Of a stretch of 64,000 nucleotides of DNA, positions 26,306 through 34,612 are shown piece after piece. Origin of the DNA: Pseudomonadota bacterium (GTDB lineage: Bacteria; Pseudomonadota; Alphaproteobacteria; Micropepsales; Micropepsaceae). The translations under genes and the position numbers were made by a program. Within the stretch, counting starts at the first letter, position 1, and each line of letters opens with the position of its first letter. Below the pieces are notes generated by a model. It did not search any database, was not told where the DNA came from, and was given only the letters and a program-made list of their open reading frames with translations. The stretch covers positions 55,870 to 119,869 of the forward strand of contig JACQDN010000071.1 of the NCBI GenBank assembly GCA_016201105.1, given 5' to 3'.

Positions 26306-27148
26306 TCACTCGCTCCCAAACATCTGCAGCACCCGCTTCTGGATTCCCGCGCGCGTGCGCTTTGGCATCAGCGCTTTCATGATGTCGATCCAGCGGATGC
26401 CGGGCGGCACATACCAGTGCAATTGATCGCTGTGATAGGCCGACCACACACACTCGGCCACCGCTGAAGGCGGCGTCAGCTTGAACATGCCTTTCTTTGG
26501 CGCGTTCTCGTAGAACTCGTCTTCGCTTGGCGCGGGGCGATCGCCCGAACGGTTCGGCGTGCCGCGCAAAATCGGCGTGTCGATCAATCCCGGCAGCACG
26601 TCGGCCACGCGCACGCCGTGGCGCTTGAATTCGATGGAGAGCGCTTCGGTCAGCCCCTTCACGGCGTGCTTGGTCGCCGAATAAATCGCGATGCGCGGCA
26701 TGCCGTAAGTCGCCGACGACGACGAGGTGATGAAGCACAGGGAATTGGGCGTCGCCTTCAAAAGCGGCAGCGCGCAATAGATGCTGGAGACGACGCCGAT
26801 GAAATTCACCTGGATCACCCGCATCGCCGCTTCGTAAGGAACGTCCTCGAACCAGCCGCCTTCGCCGATGCCGGCGTTGGAGAACAGCAGATCCATCTTG
26901 CCGCCGGTTTCTTCGGCGAAGGCCGTGATGGCGCCGTCGAAATCCTTCTTGTCGGTGACGTCGAGGCGGCGGATCAGGCAATTGTCGCTGCCCAGCTCCT
27001 GTTCCAGTGTCTTGAGCCCGTCGACATTCACGTCGAAAGCGCCGACGAACCAGCCTTTGGTGAAAAAGAGCTTTGCCGTCTCGCGGCCCATGCCGCTTGC
27101 AGCCCCCGTGATGAAAATCGATTTGCGCCCGCGCGCTTTACCAGCCAT
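26306..27148 (-). CDS. short-chain dehydrogenase/reductase (long C-terminus)
   Basis: 280 aa SDR. Cofactor motif TGAASGMGRETA (TGxxxGxG), NAG in LLFSNAGIGEGG, catalytic Ser in CFITSSSSATYGMP and YSATK for the Tyr/Lys pair. The C-terminal tail RIRWIDIMKALMPKRTRAG-like region fits an NADP SDR of unknown substrate. Transcribed leftward, upstream of repeat R11. Confidence 0.88.
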   Translation of the reverse strand: MAGKARGRKSIFITGAASGMGRETAKLFFTKGWFVGAFDVNVDGLKTLEQELGSDNCLIRRLDVTDKKDFDGAITAFAEETGGKMDLLFSNAGIGEGGWFEDVPYEAAMRVIQVNFIGVVSSIYCALPLLKATPNSLCFITSSSSATYGMPRIAIYSATKHAVKGLTEALSIEFKRHGVRVADVLPGLIDTPILRGTPNRSGDRPAPSEDEFYENAPKKGMFKLTPPSAVAECVWSAYHSDQLHWYVPPGIRWIDIMKALMPKRTRAGIQKRVLQMFGSE

Positions 27149-27197
27149 GTCAGCCTCTTTGGATTGCTCGGGAGTGGATTGCAGAGCTGATAGAAGA

Positions 27198-27740
27198 TCA
27201 GCTTTCCATCATCGCGCAAAGCTTGAGGACCGTGTTCCAGTTGCGCCCGGTGCCGCGGGTGCCCAGCGCGCGGTCGATCACGGCAGGCGTCAGCTTCGAA
27301 AGCCCGATGCCGTCGGGGAAAGCGATGTAGAGTGCGCTCTTGCCGCTGCGGAAGCTTTCACGGCCTTTGATCGCTGCCTGCAGCGCTTTCAGGCCTACCG
27401 GTGTTGCCGGCTCCTTCAATACCCACAACAGGAGATGACTGGGATCGTCTTTCGCTTCCTTGAGGAGCGGATTGGCCTTGGCGAGGGCGTGCCACTCCGC
27501 GGCCGTGCGCACGAAAAAATCGGTTGCGAGGCCAAGGGTCTTTGCCGCCGCGGCCTCGAACTGTCTTTCGATCGCCGTCGTCGCTTTCGCCGGTCCTTCG
27601 AAGACGATATTTCCCGAATTCAGAAGCGTCGCCGCGTTTCGATATTTCAGGCTGGTGGCAAGATCGCGCAGTTCCGCGGCGGCGACCTTTTTGTGGCCTC
27701 CGACGTTCACGCCTCTCAGCAGTGCAACGTAGATCGTCAC
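27198..27740 (-). CDS. DUF1697 family protein
   Basis: 180 aa DUF1697 protein: MTIYVALLRGVNVGGHKKVA at the start and the closing LGTRGTGRNWNTVLKL, both strongly family-specific. Function unknown. Only 4 nt lie between its start and the stop of the SDR gene behind it, so the two are probably co-transcribed. Confidence 0.9.
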   Translation of the reverse strand: MTIYVALLRGVNVGGHKKVAAAELRDLATSLKYRNAATLLNSGNIVFEGPAKATTAIERQFEAAAAKTLGLATDFFVRTAAEWHALAKANPLLKEAKDDPSHLLLWVLKEPATPVGLKALQAAIKGRESFRSGKSALYIAFPDGIGLSKLTPAVIDRALGTRGTGRNWNTVLKLCAMMES

Positions 27741-27744
27741 GCGC

Positions 27745-28515
27745 TCAGAAATTCACCCGTCGCGAAACCGCGCCGTCGACCAGCAGATTCACACCCGTGG
27801 TGTAGGAAGACGCCGGGCTGGCAAGAAAGACCGCGGCGTTGGCGATTTCCTGCGGCGTCGCGCAGCGCCCGGTGGGATTGCGCGCGACAGCCTGCTTGAA
27901 GAAATCGGGGGAGTTCATTTCCACCATGTTCCACACGCCGCCCTTGAAATAGACCATGCCGGGCGAGACGACATTGGTGCGGATATTCCGCTTGGCGTGC
28001 TGGCGCGCGAGACCTTTGGCCATATGGATCAGCGCCGCCTTGATCGGTCCGTAGGAGCTGGCGTTGTCGGTTTCCGCCGCCGAGACCGAAGAAATGATGA
28101 CGAAGGCCGCGTCGCCGTTCGTCTCGGCCGCTTTCTCGAGGAACGGGCGCGCGGCATCGAAGGCATTCACCGCGCCCAGCACGTCCAACTTGAAATTGGC
28201 TTCCCAGGACGCAGGATCGCCGCCTTGCGCCATCGCGCCGGCATTGGAGAACAGCATGTCGATGCCGCCGAGTTCGTTGCCCGCTTTCGCGATCCATCCC
28301 TTGAGCGCGTCGCCGTCGGTGATATCCACCGAAGCGCCGGTCGCCTTGACGCCTTTGTCTTTCAAGGCGGCGACGGCTTCGCTCACCTGATCGGCCTTGC
28401 GCGCACAGATGGCGACGTTTGCGCCTTCGCCGGCCAGGGTGTCGGCGATCGCCCGGCCGATGCCACGCGTCCCGCCGAGCACGACAGCTTTCTTGCCTTT
28501 GAGATGAAGGTCCAT
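27745..28515 (-). CDS. short-chain dehydrogenase/reductase
   Basis: 256 aa SDR. VLGGTRGIGRAIADTLAG (TGxxxGxG variant starting GGT), FSNAGAMAQGG, IISSVSAAE for the Ser, and SSYGPIKAALIHMAKGLA for Tyr-x3-Lys. C-terminal SPASSYTTGVNLLVDGAVSR is typical. Substrate unknown. Leads a two-gene unit with DUF1697. Confidence 0.9.
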   Translation of the reverse strand: MDLHLKGKKAVVLGGTRGIGRAIADTLAGEGANVAICARKADQVSEAVAALKDKGVKATGASVDITDGDALKGWIAKAGNELGGIDMLFSNAGAMAQGGDPASWEANFKLDVLGAVNAFDAARPFLEKAAETNGDAAFVIISSVSAAETDNASSYGPIKAALIHMAKGLARQHAKRNIRTNVVSPGMVYFKGGVWNMVEMNSPDFFKQAVARNPTGRCATPQEIANAAVFLASPASSYTTGVNLLVDGAVSRRVNF

Positions 28516-28559
28516 GGTCTCTCTCCAGAATTGTTCATGAGTACCTTAGGACCACGGCT

Positions 28560-29420
28560 TCAAAAATCCAGCGCGACATCCAGACTGGGTGCGGAGTGGG
28601 TAATGGCGCCGGAGGAGATGTAGTCGACGCCGGTTTCGGCGATGGCGCGCACGGTTGCCAGCGTGACGTTGCCGGACGCTTCCAGTACCGCGCGGCCCTT
28701 GGTGAGTGAGATAGCCTGTTTGAGTATCTCAGGCGGCATGTTGTCGAGCAGGATGGTGTCGACGCCGAGCGCCAGCGCGTCCTCGAGCTGCGCGAGCGAA
28801 TCCACTTCCACCTCGATCTTGATCATGTGACCGGTCGCGGCGCGCACCCGCTCGATGGCCGGTTTGATGCCGCCAGCCGCGATGAGATGATTGTCCTTGA
28901 TGAGAACCGCGTCATCCAGGCCGAAGCGGTGATTGAACCCGCCGCCGCAGCGCACGGCGTATTTCTCCAGCACGCGCAGGCCGGGCGTCGTCTTGCGCGT
29001 GCAGACGATGCGCGCCTTCGTGCCGTTCACCGCTTCGACAAGCGCCTGAGTCGCTGTCGCGATCCCGGAAAGATGTCCGGTGAAATTTAGCGCCACGCGT
29101 TCGCCGGTGAGGATGCCGCGTGCCGGGCCTTCGAGCGTGGCGAGCACGGTGCCCGCCTTGACCGTCGAGCCGTCGGGTATCTCGACATGAAATTGGATTG
29201 CAGAATCGACCAAGCGGAACGCGCATTCCGCCGTCAGCAGTCCCGCAATCGTACCTGCCTTGCGTGCGACCAGCCTGGCGCTGGCGCGCTTGTCGGAAGG
29301 AATCGTGAGCTCGCTGGTGATGTCGCCAGCGCGGCCGAGATCCTCTTCCAGCGCGCGCCGCACGATAGGTTCGATCAGAAGCGCATGCGGCGGATACGTG
29401 AAGGGCAGGGCGATGCTCAA
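28560..29420 (-). CDS. nadC: nicotinate-nucleotide pyrophosphorylase (carboxylating)
   Basis: Converts quinolinate and PRPP to nicotinate mononucleotide, third step of de novo NAD synthesis. ALEEDLGRAGDITSELTIP, CTRKTTPGLRVLEKYAVRCG (signature) and VDTILLDNMPPE are clear. I propose TTG 29420 with GGGGAGAG just upstream; a longer frame from ATG 29447 would encode nine residues made from repeat R3. 286 aa with the TTG start. Third in the nadA-nadB-nadC order, separated from nadB by R3. Confidence 0.93.
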   Translation of the reverse strand: MSIALPFTYPPHALLIEPIVRRALEEDLGRAGDITSELTIPSDKRASARLVARKAGTIAGLLTAECAFRLVDSAIQFHVEIPDGSTVKAGTVLATLEGPARGILTGERVALNFTGHLSGIATATQALVEAVNGTKARIVCTRKTTPGLRVLEKYAVRCGGGFNHRFGLDDAVLIKDNHLIAAGGIKPAIERVRAATGHMIKIEVEVDSLAQLEDALALGVDTILLDNMPPEILKQAISLTKGRAVLEASGNVTLATVRAIAETGVDYISSGAITHSAPSLDVALDF

Positions 29421-29423
29421 ACA

Positions 29424-29670
29424 ACTCTCCCCTTGCCGCCTTCGCAAAAGCTACGGCGTGCCTTGAGCAATCTCCTTGCCACGCCGAAGCGAAGCGTAGG
29501 CGGGAGGGAGGGTCGAAATTTGCGAAGCAATTTTCGGGGAGGGGTCATGCTGAGCTCTTTGGGACGCGAACGAAATTTGGCGTGAATTTCAATTCAGGCG
29601 TCACGGCATGACCCCTCCCCGAAAAATTCTCGCAGGCTCGAATTTTTCGACCCTCCCTCAAGGGGAGGGT
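29424..29670. repeat. compound palindromic repeat R3 between nadB and nadC
   Basis: 247 bp. The outer element is the R1 family: right arm CCCTCCCTCAAGGGGAGGGT and inner arms TCGGGGAGGGGTCATG and CATGACCCCTCCCCGA. Its left hairpin is split by a nested palindrome (29436-29503) running CCGCCTTCGC to GCGTAGGCGG. The right end codes for the NadB tail. Confidence 0.9.
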
Positions 29671-31216
29671 AAGAAGCAGCAATGCGTTCGGCTTCTCCGA
29701 GGGTCAGGAAAGAGCGAATTGCCTCTCGTGCGACTTGTGGATGATCACTGCGGAAATGCGCGCCGCGGCTCTCGTGGCGCACGAGCGCGCTCGCCGTCAC
29801 CAGTTTGGCGGCGGCGATCATGTTGAGCAGGGCCGGTTCCGCCGCGCCTGCGCGCTCCACGCTGGCGATGGTGGAAAGCGCATTCTTCAAGCCCGCCTCG
29901 TCGCGCTCCAATCCGACGAACCGCGTCATCGCCTCGCGCAGCACTTTGGGCGGTGCCGGCGCATTGAACCGCTCGGGCACCGGCGCCTCGCCGCTGCCGC
30001 TGCGCGGCGTGATCGTGTCGCGCACGTCGTCGGCCGCGCGCGCACCGAAGACCAAAGTCTCCAGCAGCGAGTTCGAAGCAAGCCGGTTCGCCCCGTGCAA
30101 TCCGGTGGACGCGCATTCGCCCACGGCCCAAAGGCCGTCAAGCGAGGAGCGCCCGCGCGCATCCGAAGCGATGCCGCCCATGTGATAGTGCGCGGCGGGC
30201 GCCACCGGGATCGGCTGCGTCGCCGGATCGACGCCCGCGCTCTTGCAAGCGGCATAGACGGTCGGGAAACGCTGTTCGAATTTCGCCCCGATCGCCTCTC
30301 GGCAATCCAGGAATGTGCGATGGCCATTGGCGATCTCGCGATGGATGGCGCGGGCCACGACATCGCGCGGCGCCAGTTCGGCATCGCCATGAATCGCAGG
30401 CATGAAGCGCCGCCCCGTCTCGTCGATGAGGATGGCGCCTTCGCCGCGCAAGGCTTCGGTGGCGAGCGGCGCCGGATCGCGTCCGATGGCGATCGCCGTG
30501 GGATGGAATTGGACGAATTCGGCATCGGCGATGAGCGCGCCGGCGCGTGCGGCCATGCCGAGGCCCTCGCCGCGCGACTCCAGCGGATTGGTGGTCACGG
30601 CGTAGAGCGCGCCGAGACCGCCGGTGGCAAAGATCACCGCCGGCGCGCGAAATAGCACCAGCCGCGCGTCGGCGCCGGTGCCGTAACGCGCGAACACGCC
30701 GGTGACGCGTCCGTTCTCCAGGGCCAGTTCGATGGCGTGATAGCCCTCGAGCAGCGTGATATGGGGCGTCGCCAATGCGCGCTCCGCCAGCACACGCGTG
30801 ACTTCGGCGCCTGCGCGGTCGCCCTTCACATGCACGATGCGTTTTGCGGAATGCGCTGCTTCACGACCCAGCGCGAGAGAGCCATCGGCTTTGCGGTCGA
30901 AGGGCGCGCCGAAGCGAATGAGGTCTTCAATCCGTTCTGCCGCATCGCGGGCGACCAGCGAAACAATTTCGGGATCGCAGATGCCGGCGCCCGCCGCCAT
31001 GGTGTCGGCGGCATGCGACTGCCAGCTGTCGCCTTCGCCGACCGCTGCCGCGATGCCCCCTTGTGCCCACGCACTCGAGCCGGAGGTGCCCGGCCTGGCA
31101 CCCGCCAGAACGAGGGCAGGGTAGGGCGCGAGTTTCAGCGCGGTGAATAGCCCCGCCATGCCGGCGCCCAGAATCAGCGCGCCCTTGGCTTCGATGACGT
31201 TGTCGGCGCGGCGCAT
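29594..31216 (-). CDS. nadB: L-aspartate oxidase
   Basis: 540 aa FAD enzyme oxidising aspartate to iminoaspartate. FAD motif LILGAGMAGLFTALKLAPY, SSAWAQGGIAAAV, HYHMGGIASDARGRSSLDGL and GLHGANRLASNSLLE are present. The last 25 or so residues, from PPLEGGSKNSSLREFFGEG to the stop, are encoded by repeat R3, so the original end was replaced or extended by the repeat. nadA is 3 nt upstream in the operon. Confidence 0.95.
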   Translation of the reverse strand: MRRADNVIEAKGALILGAGMAGLFTALKLAPYPALVLAGARPGTSGSSAWAQGGIAAAVGEGDSWQSHAADTMAAGAGICDPEIVSLVARDAAERIEDLIRFGAPFDRKADGSLALGREAAHSAKRIVHVKGDRAGAEVTRVLAERALATPHITLLEGYHAIELALENGRVTGVFARYGTGADARLVLFRAPAVIFATGGLGALYAVTTNPLESRGEGLGMAARAGALIADAEFVQFHPTAIAIGRDPAPLATEALRGEGAILIDETGRRFMPAIHGDAELAPRDVVARAIHREIANGHRTFLDCREAIGAKFEQRFPTVYAACKSAGVDPATQPIPVAPAAHYHMGGIASDARGRSSLDGLWAVGECASTGLHGANRLASNSLLETLVFGARAADDVRDTITPRSGSGEAPVPERFNAPAPPKVLREAMTRFVGLERDEAGLKNALSTIASVERAGAAEPALLNMIAAAKLVTASALVRHESRGAHFRSDHPQVAREAIRSFLTLGEAERIAASYPPLEGGSKNSSLREFFGEGSCRDA

Positions 31217-31219
31217 GGC

Positions 31220-32290
31220 TTAAGCGGCCGCGTGCGCGGTGGCAGGCTTGCCCACGGCCAGCATACGCATGACGGCTGCTTTCGCCCGTTCGGCGATCGC
31301 CGAATCGACCTTCACTTCGTAAGTCATGGTCTCAAGCGAATGCAGGATTTTGGGCAGTGTGATCCGCTTCATGTGCGGGCAGAGATTGCAGGGGCGGACG
31401 AATTCGACGTCGGGATATTCGACCGCCACGTTGTCGCTCATCGAGCATTCGGTGACCATGACGACGCGCTTGGGGCGATGCGTGCCGACATAGCCGATCA
31501 TGGCCGATGTCGAACCCGAGAAATCGGATTCGGCCACCACTTCCGGAGGGCATTCTGGATGGCTGAGCACCACCACGCCGGGATTGGCTTGGCGATAGGA
31601 GCGGATTTCGGCGGCGGTGAAACGTTCGTGGACTTCGCAGGCGCCTTGCCAGGCGATGATTTTCACTTTTGTCAGCTTGGCGACGTTCAGCGCCAGAAAT
31701 TTGTCGGGAATCATCAGCACGGTGTCGACGCCGCGTTCGCGCGCGATGTCTTCGACCACGGCAACGGCGTTCGACGACGTGCAGCACACGTCGCTTTCGG
31801 CCTTCACGTCCGCGGACGTGTTCACATAAGTGACGATCGGCAGGCCCGGATATTTCTGCTTCAGCAGGCGCACATCGGCGCCGGTGATCGAGGCCGCCAG
31901 CGAGCAGCCGGCGCGCAGATCGGGAATGAGAACCGTCTTGTCGGGCGATAGAATCTTCGACGTTTCGGCCATGAAATGAACGCCGGCCTGAACGATCACT
32001 CTTGCATCGGTCTTTGCCGCTTCGCGCGCCAGCTGCAGGCTGTCGCCGACGAAGTCCGCCACGCAATGGAAGATCTCAGGCGTCATGTAGTTATGCGCGA
32101 GGATGACGGCGTTCTTCTGCTTCTTGAGTTCATTGATCGCCTTCACATAAGGCGCATGGACCGGCCATTCGATCTCGGGAACGACATGAGAGACCTTCGT
32201 GTAAAGCTCGCGCGTCACGCGTCCGATTTCCGGCGTGTAGACAAGCTTGTCGGTTTCTTTTCCGACGCCTGAAAGTTCCAAGCCCATCAT
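31220..32290 (-). CDS. nadA: quinolinate synthase A
   Basis: 4Fe-4S enzyme joining iminoaspartate and DHAP to quinolinate. Three expected Cys regions: [24 protein letters not shown] and [25 protein letters not shown] is the N-terminal signature. The start is ATG 32290 or 32287, both just after a GGGAGA element. The open frame continues to TTG 32311, but that codon is inside the upstream palindrome. About 356 aa. First gene of nadABC. Confidence 0.95.
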   Translation of the reverse strand: MMGLELSGVGKETDKLVYTPEIGRVTRELYTKVSHVVPEIEWPVHAPYVKAINELKKQKNAVILAHNYMTPEIFHCVADFVGDSLQLAREAAKTDARVIVQAGVHFMAETSKILSPDKTVLIPDLRAGCSLAASITGADVRLLKQKYPGLPIVTYVNTSADVKAESDVCCTSSNAVAVVEDIARERGVDTVLMIPDKFLALNVAKLTKVKIIAWQGACEVHERFTAAEIRSYRQANPGVVVLSHPECPPEVVAESDFSGSTSAMIGYVGTHRPKRVVMVTECSMSDNVAVEYPDVEFVRPCNLCPHMKRITLPKILHSLETMTYEVKVDSAIAERAKAAVMRMLAVGKPATAHAAA

Positions 32291-32303
32291 GGTCTCCCAA
32301 TTA

Positions 32304-32320
32304 ATACTCAAGTTGAGTAT
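32304..32320. promoter_or_regulatory. palindromic operator upstream of nadA (candidate NadQ site)
   Basis: ATACTCAA-G-TTGAGTAT is a perfect 8-1-8 inverted repeat ending 14 nt before the nadA start codon, just upstream of the GGGAGA Shine-Dalgarno. A repressor bound here would block nadABC. NadQ, an alphaproteobacterial NAD repressor of nadABC, is encoded at 34613-35578; its link to this site is inference. A half site GAGTAT occurs at 32385-32390. Confidence 0.7.
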
Positions 32321-32338
32321 ATATATAGGGCAAAAGAA

Positions 32339-32355
32339 CCGGCCTTAAAGGCCGG
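32339..32355. promoter_or_regulatory. second palindrome in the nadA upstream region
   Basis: CCGGCCTT-A-AAGGCCGG is another perfect 8-1-8 inverted repeat, 18 bp from the operator. On the minus strand TTCTTTT follows it, so it could be a short terminator that insulates nadA, or a second binding site. The remaining bases between 32356 and 32629 hold the CtrA-like box and leader of the next gene. Confidence 0.45.
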
Positions 32356-32479
32356 GTGGGACGCAGAACAGTTATGCTAGCGATGAGTATAAATCGGTCA
32401 AGTGGATTCGTCTCTCGCGCTGCGGTTCCAATGCAGATTTCTCGACCGATTCGAATCCCTAAACGCAGAATTCTCTGTT

Positions 32480-32494
32480 CTAACAGTTGGTTAA
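32480..32494 (+). promoter_or_regulatory. CtrA-like box, copy 1
   Basis: CTAA-CAGTTGG-TTAA followed by C, a near match to TTAA-N7-TTAA, 136 nt before the start codon of the first outer membrane protein gene. Confidence 0.5.
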
Positions 32495-32629
32495 CATTGT
32501 TGCTTCAATGCCACTTCAGGCACCAATTCGCGACCAGATTCGGGCTAAATCCTTCGCGTTTGCGACAAAATCTTTTACACATAGGGCGGAAGCGGGGGGG
32601 ACCCGCCGGTCTCTGTTGGAGGAATTCTC

Positions 32630-33415
32630 ATGAAAGTGCGTACAGCTGTTCTCGGCGCGGTCAGCGCCCTCGCTTTGAGCGCCGTTTCGGCGACCGGCGC
32701 TTTGGCAACCGACTTCTCCGGCAATGTGAGCGGCGACTACGCCAATCTCAACACCGGTGGTTTCAACGCCAATATGTGGGGCGCGACTGGTTCAGGCGTG
32801 TTCGACGTCGACTCGGATTGGAATGTCGGTCTCGACGCCGCCTATCACAACCTCAATGCGTCGGGCGTCAGCGTCAATTCGTGGACCATCGACGGCAATG
32901 CGTTCTATCACGCCGCCCAAGGGCGTGCTGGCGTGGTGGTCGGTTACAATTCCAGCGATACCGGTGGTTTTGGCAACTTCCACGTGACCAACTACGGCGT
33001 CGCCGGCGACTGGTTTGCGGGCAAAATGTGGACGCTGTCCGCGAAAGCTGGCGCTTTCAACGGCAGCTTCAGTCTCAAGGGTTATTACGTCGGCGCCGCG
33101 GCCACGGCTTACGTGATGCCCGACCTCGGCCTCTCCGTCGCTTACGACTACACGCATTTCAACCACGGCCTCAACGAGAACGACTGGACGCTGCAGGGCG
33201 AGTGGCTTGTCAGCGAAGCGACCCCGATCTCCGTCTATGGCGGTTACCAAGGAACGACCATTCACGGTTTTGGAAGTACCAGCTTCAACACGTGGTTCGT
33301 CGGCCTGCGTTGGTACTGCAATGGCGACGGATCGACGACGTTGGTTGATCGCCAGCGCAACGGTACGCTCGGTTGGAGCGGCAGCTTCTCGCCGCTGATC
33401 ACGAAACTGTTCTAA
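32630..33415 (+). CDS. secreted outer-membrane beta-barrel-like protein, copy 1
   Basis: 261 aa. Signal peptide MKVRTAVLGAVSALALSAVS with cleavage near ALATD. The mature part is rich in Gly, Asn, Tyr and Trp with alternating strands (FSGNVSGDYANLN, LDAAYHNLNASG, VAYDYTHFNHGL), and the C-terminus ends in Phe (LITKLF), as many outer membrane barrels do. No named family is certain. TTGGAGG is well placed before the ATG. Its paralogue follows in tandem; the two share the start MKVRTA and VDRQRNGTLGW near the end. Confidence 0.8.
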   Translation: MKVRTAVLGAVSALALSAVSATGALATDFSGNVSGDYANLNTGGFNANMWGATGSGVFDVDSDWNVGLDAAYHNLNASGVSVNSWTIDGNAFYHAAQGRAGVVVGYNSSDTGGFGNFHVTNYGVAGDWFAGKMWTLSAKAGAFNGSFSLKGYYVGAAATAYVMPDLGLSVAYDYTHFNHGLNENDWTLQGEWLVSEATPISVYGGYQGTTIHGFGSTSFNTWFVGLRWYCNGDGSTTLVDRQRNGTLGWSGSFSPLITKLF

Positions 33416-33437
33416 GTCGGTCTGAATCGAACAAATG

Positions 33438-33480
33438 GCGCCGCGCACCGAAAGGTGCGCGGCGCTTTTCTTTTGTTTTT
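33438..33480 (+). terminator. intrinsic terminator after copy 1
   Basis: Perfect 12-bp stem GCGCCGCGCACC / GGTGCGCGGCGC with a GAAA loop (33438-33465), then TTTTCTTTTGTTTTT. One of the clearest terminators in the window. Confidence 0.95.
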
Positions 33481-33616
33481 GCCGTCCACTGCGCCGACAC
33501 ACAAGGTGTGCGCTCGGCTCAAACCACAGTGTCCGCCAGAAGCGGCTCGGTGCGATCCATGCGGACCCTGTGGACTCCTGGACAAATTCAAGTTCCTGAA
33601 CGAAGAATTCTCTGTT

Positions 33617-33631
33617 TTAACAACTGGTTAA
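33617..33631 (+). promoter_or_regulatory. CtrA-like box, copy 2
   Basis: TTAA-CAACTGG-TTAA, an exact match to the TTAA-N7-TTAA consensus of the alphaproteobacterial cell cycle regulator CtrA, 136 nt before the second start codon. The stretch 33416-33766 otherwise holds the first terminator and this leader, with no gene seen. Confidence 0.6.
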
Positions 33632-33766
33632 GAATGTTGCTTCTATGCCACTTCAGGAGGCAATTCGTGGCCGATAGGTGCCCACAACCCTCGCGTTTGT
33701 GAGAAAATCTCTTACACATGTGCCAAAGCGGGGGGGGCCCCGCCGGTCTCTTTTGGAGGAATTCTC

Positions 33767-34543
33767 ATGAAAGTGCGTACAGCAATTCTTGGCGCGGTCA
33801 GCGCCCTCGCGTTGAGCGCGGTTCCGGCGCTCGCGAGCAATTTCTCGGGCACGTTGAGCGGCGACTACGCCAATGTCAGCGGCCTTGGTTCCAGCGCCAA
33901 CATTTGGGGCGTGTCGGGCTCCGGCGTCTTCGACGTCGCCTCGAATTGGGCCATCGGTCTCGACGCCGGCTATCACAACTTCAACGGCTCGGGCTTCAAC
34001 ACCAATTTGTGGAATGTTTCCGGCAATGCGTTCTATCGCGCCGCGAATGGCCGTATCGGAGCGGTGCTCGGTTACGATTCTACCGACAATGGCATTTTTG
34101 GCAGCTTCCACACGACCAACTATGGCGGCGGCGGCGAGTGGTTTGCCAGCAATATGTTCACGTTGGCCGCGAAAGGTGGCGGCTTCAGCGGTGGCTTTGG
34201 TCTCAACGGTTACTATGCCGGCGGCGCGGTGACGGTCTACGCGATGCCCGACCTCGGTTTCTCAGCCAGCTACGACTACACGTCTTTTGGTCACGGCCTC
34301 CACGAAGACGATTGGTCGGTGCAGGGCGAGTGGCTGGTGTCTGAAGCGACGCCGATCTCCGTCTATGGCGGTTACCAGGGGTCGACTATTAACCTTTTTG
34401 GAAGCACCACCGCGAACACGTGGTTTGTCGGTCTGCGCTTGTACACCAACGGCGACGGCTCGATGACGTTGGTCGATCGTCAGCGCAACGGCACGCTCGG
34501 TTGGACGGGTAGCTTCTCACCGCTGCTGGGCAAGGTCCTCTAA
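33767..34543 (+). CDS. secreted outer-membrane beta-barrel-like protein, copy 2
   Basis: 258 aa paralogue of the preceding gene, with signal peptide MKVRTAILGAVSALALSAVP and cleavage near ALASN. It keeps strand-like segments (LDAGYHNFNGSGF, SASYDYTSFGHGL) and EWLVSEATPISVYGGYQG, shared by both copies. Ends in LLGKVL rather than a terminal Phe, unlike copy 1. Two genes with equal control regions suggest gene dosage or recent divergence of surface proteins. Confidence 0.8.
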   Translation: MKVRTAILGAVSALALSAVPALASNFSGTLSGDYANVSGLGSSANIWGVSGSGVFDVASNWAIGLDAGYHNFNGSGFNTNLWNVSGNAFYRAANGRIGAVLGYDSTDNGIFGSFHTTNYGGGGEWFASNMFTLAAKGGGFSGGFGLNGYYAGGAVTVYAMPDLGFSASYDYTSFGHGLHEDDWSVQGEWLVSEATPISVYGGYQGSTINLFGSTTANTWFVGLRLYTNGDGSMTLVDRQRNGTLGWTGSFSPLLGKVL

Positions 34544-34565
34544 GCGAGCGCAAGTCAAGAAAATC

Positions 34566-34608
34566 GCGCCGCGCGCCGAAAGGTGCGCGGCGCTTTTCTT
34601 TTGCTTTT
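34566..34608. terminator. bidirectional intrinsic terminator between copy 2 and nadQ
   Basis: Stem GCGCCGCGCGCC / GGTGCGCGGCGC (one G-T pair), GAAA loop, then TTTTCTTTTGCTTTT on the plus strand. On the minus strand GATTTTCTTG follows the same stem, so it can also end nadQ transcription. Confidence 0.9.
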
Positions 34609-34612
34609 GCGT

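Larger units (their letters stand above)
32468..34608 (+). repeat. tandem duplication, 1137-bp period, of an outer membrane protein unit
   Basis: The shared unit runs from GAATTCTCTGTT (32468 and 33605) through a conserved leader, coding region and terminator. Both the GAATTC landmark and the ATG are exactly 1137 bp apart, so the 162-bp leader has the same length in both copies. Each copy carries its own CtrA-like box, strong TTGGAGG ribosome site and hairpin terminator. Confidence 0.88.

Noticed and set aside
32356..33348. 330-codon plus-strand frame overlapping the first outer membrane protein gene
   Set aside because: Alternate reading frame of the same gene: Arg-rich with no signal peptide, and it disagrees with the strong ribosome site at 32630.
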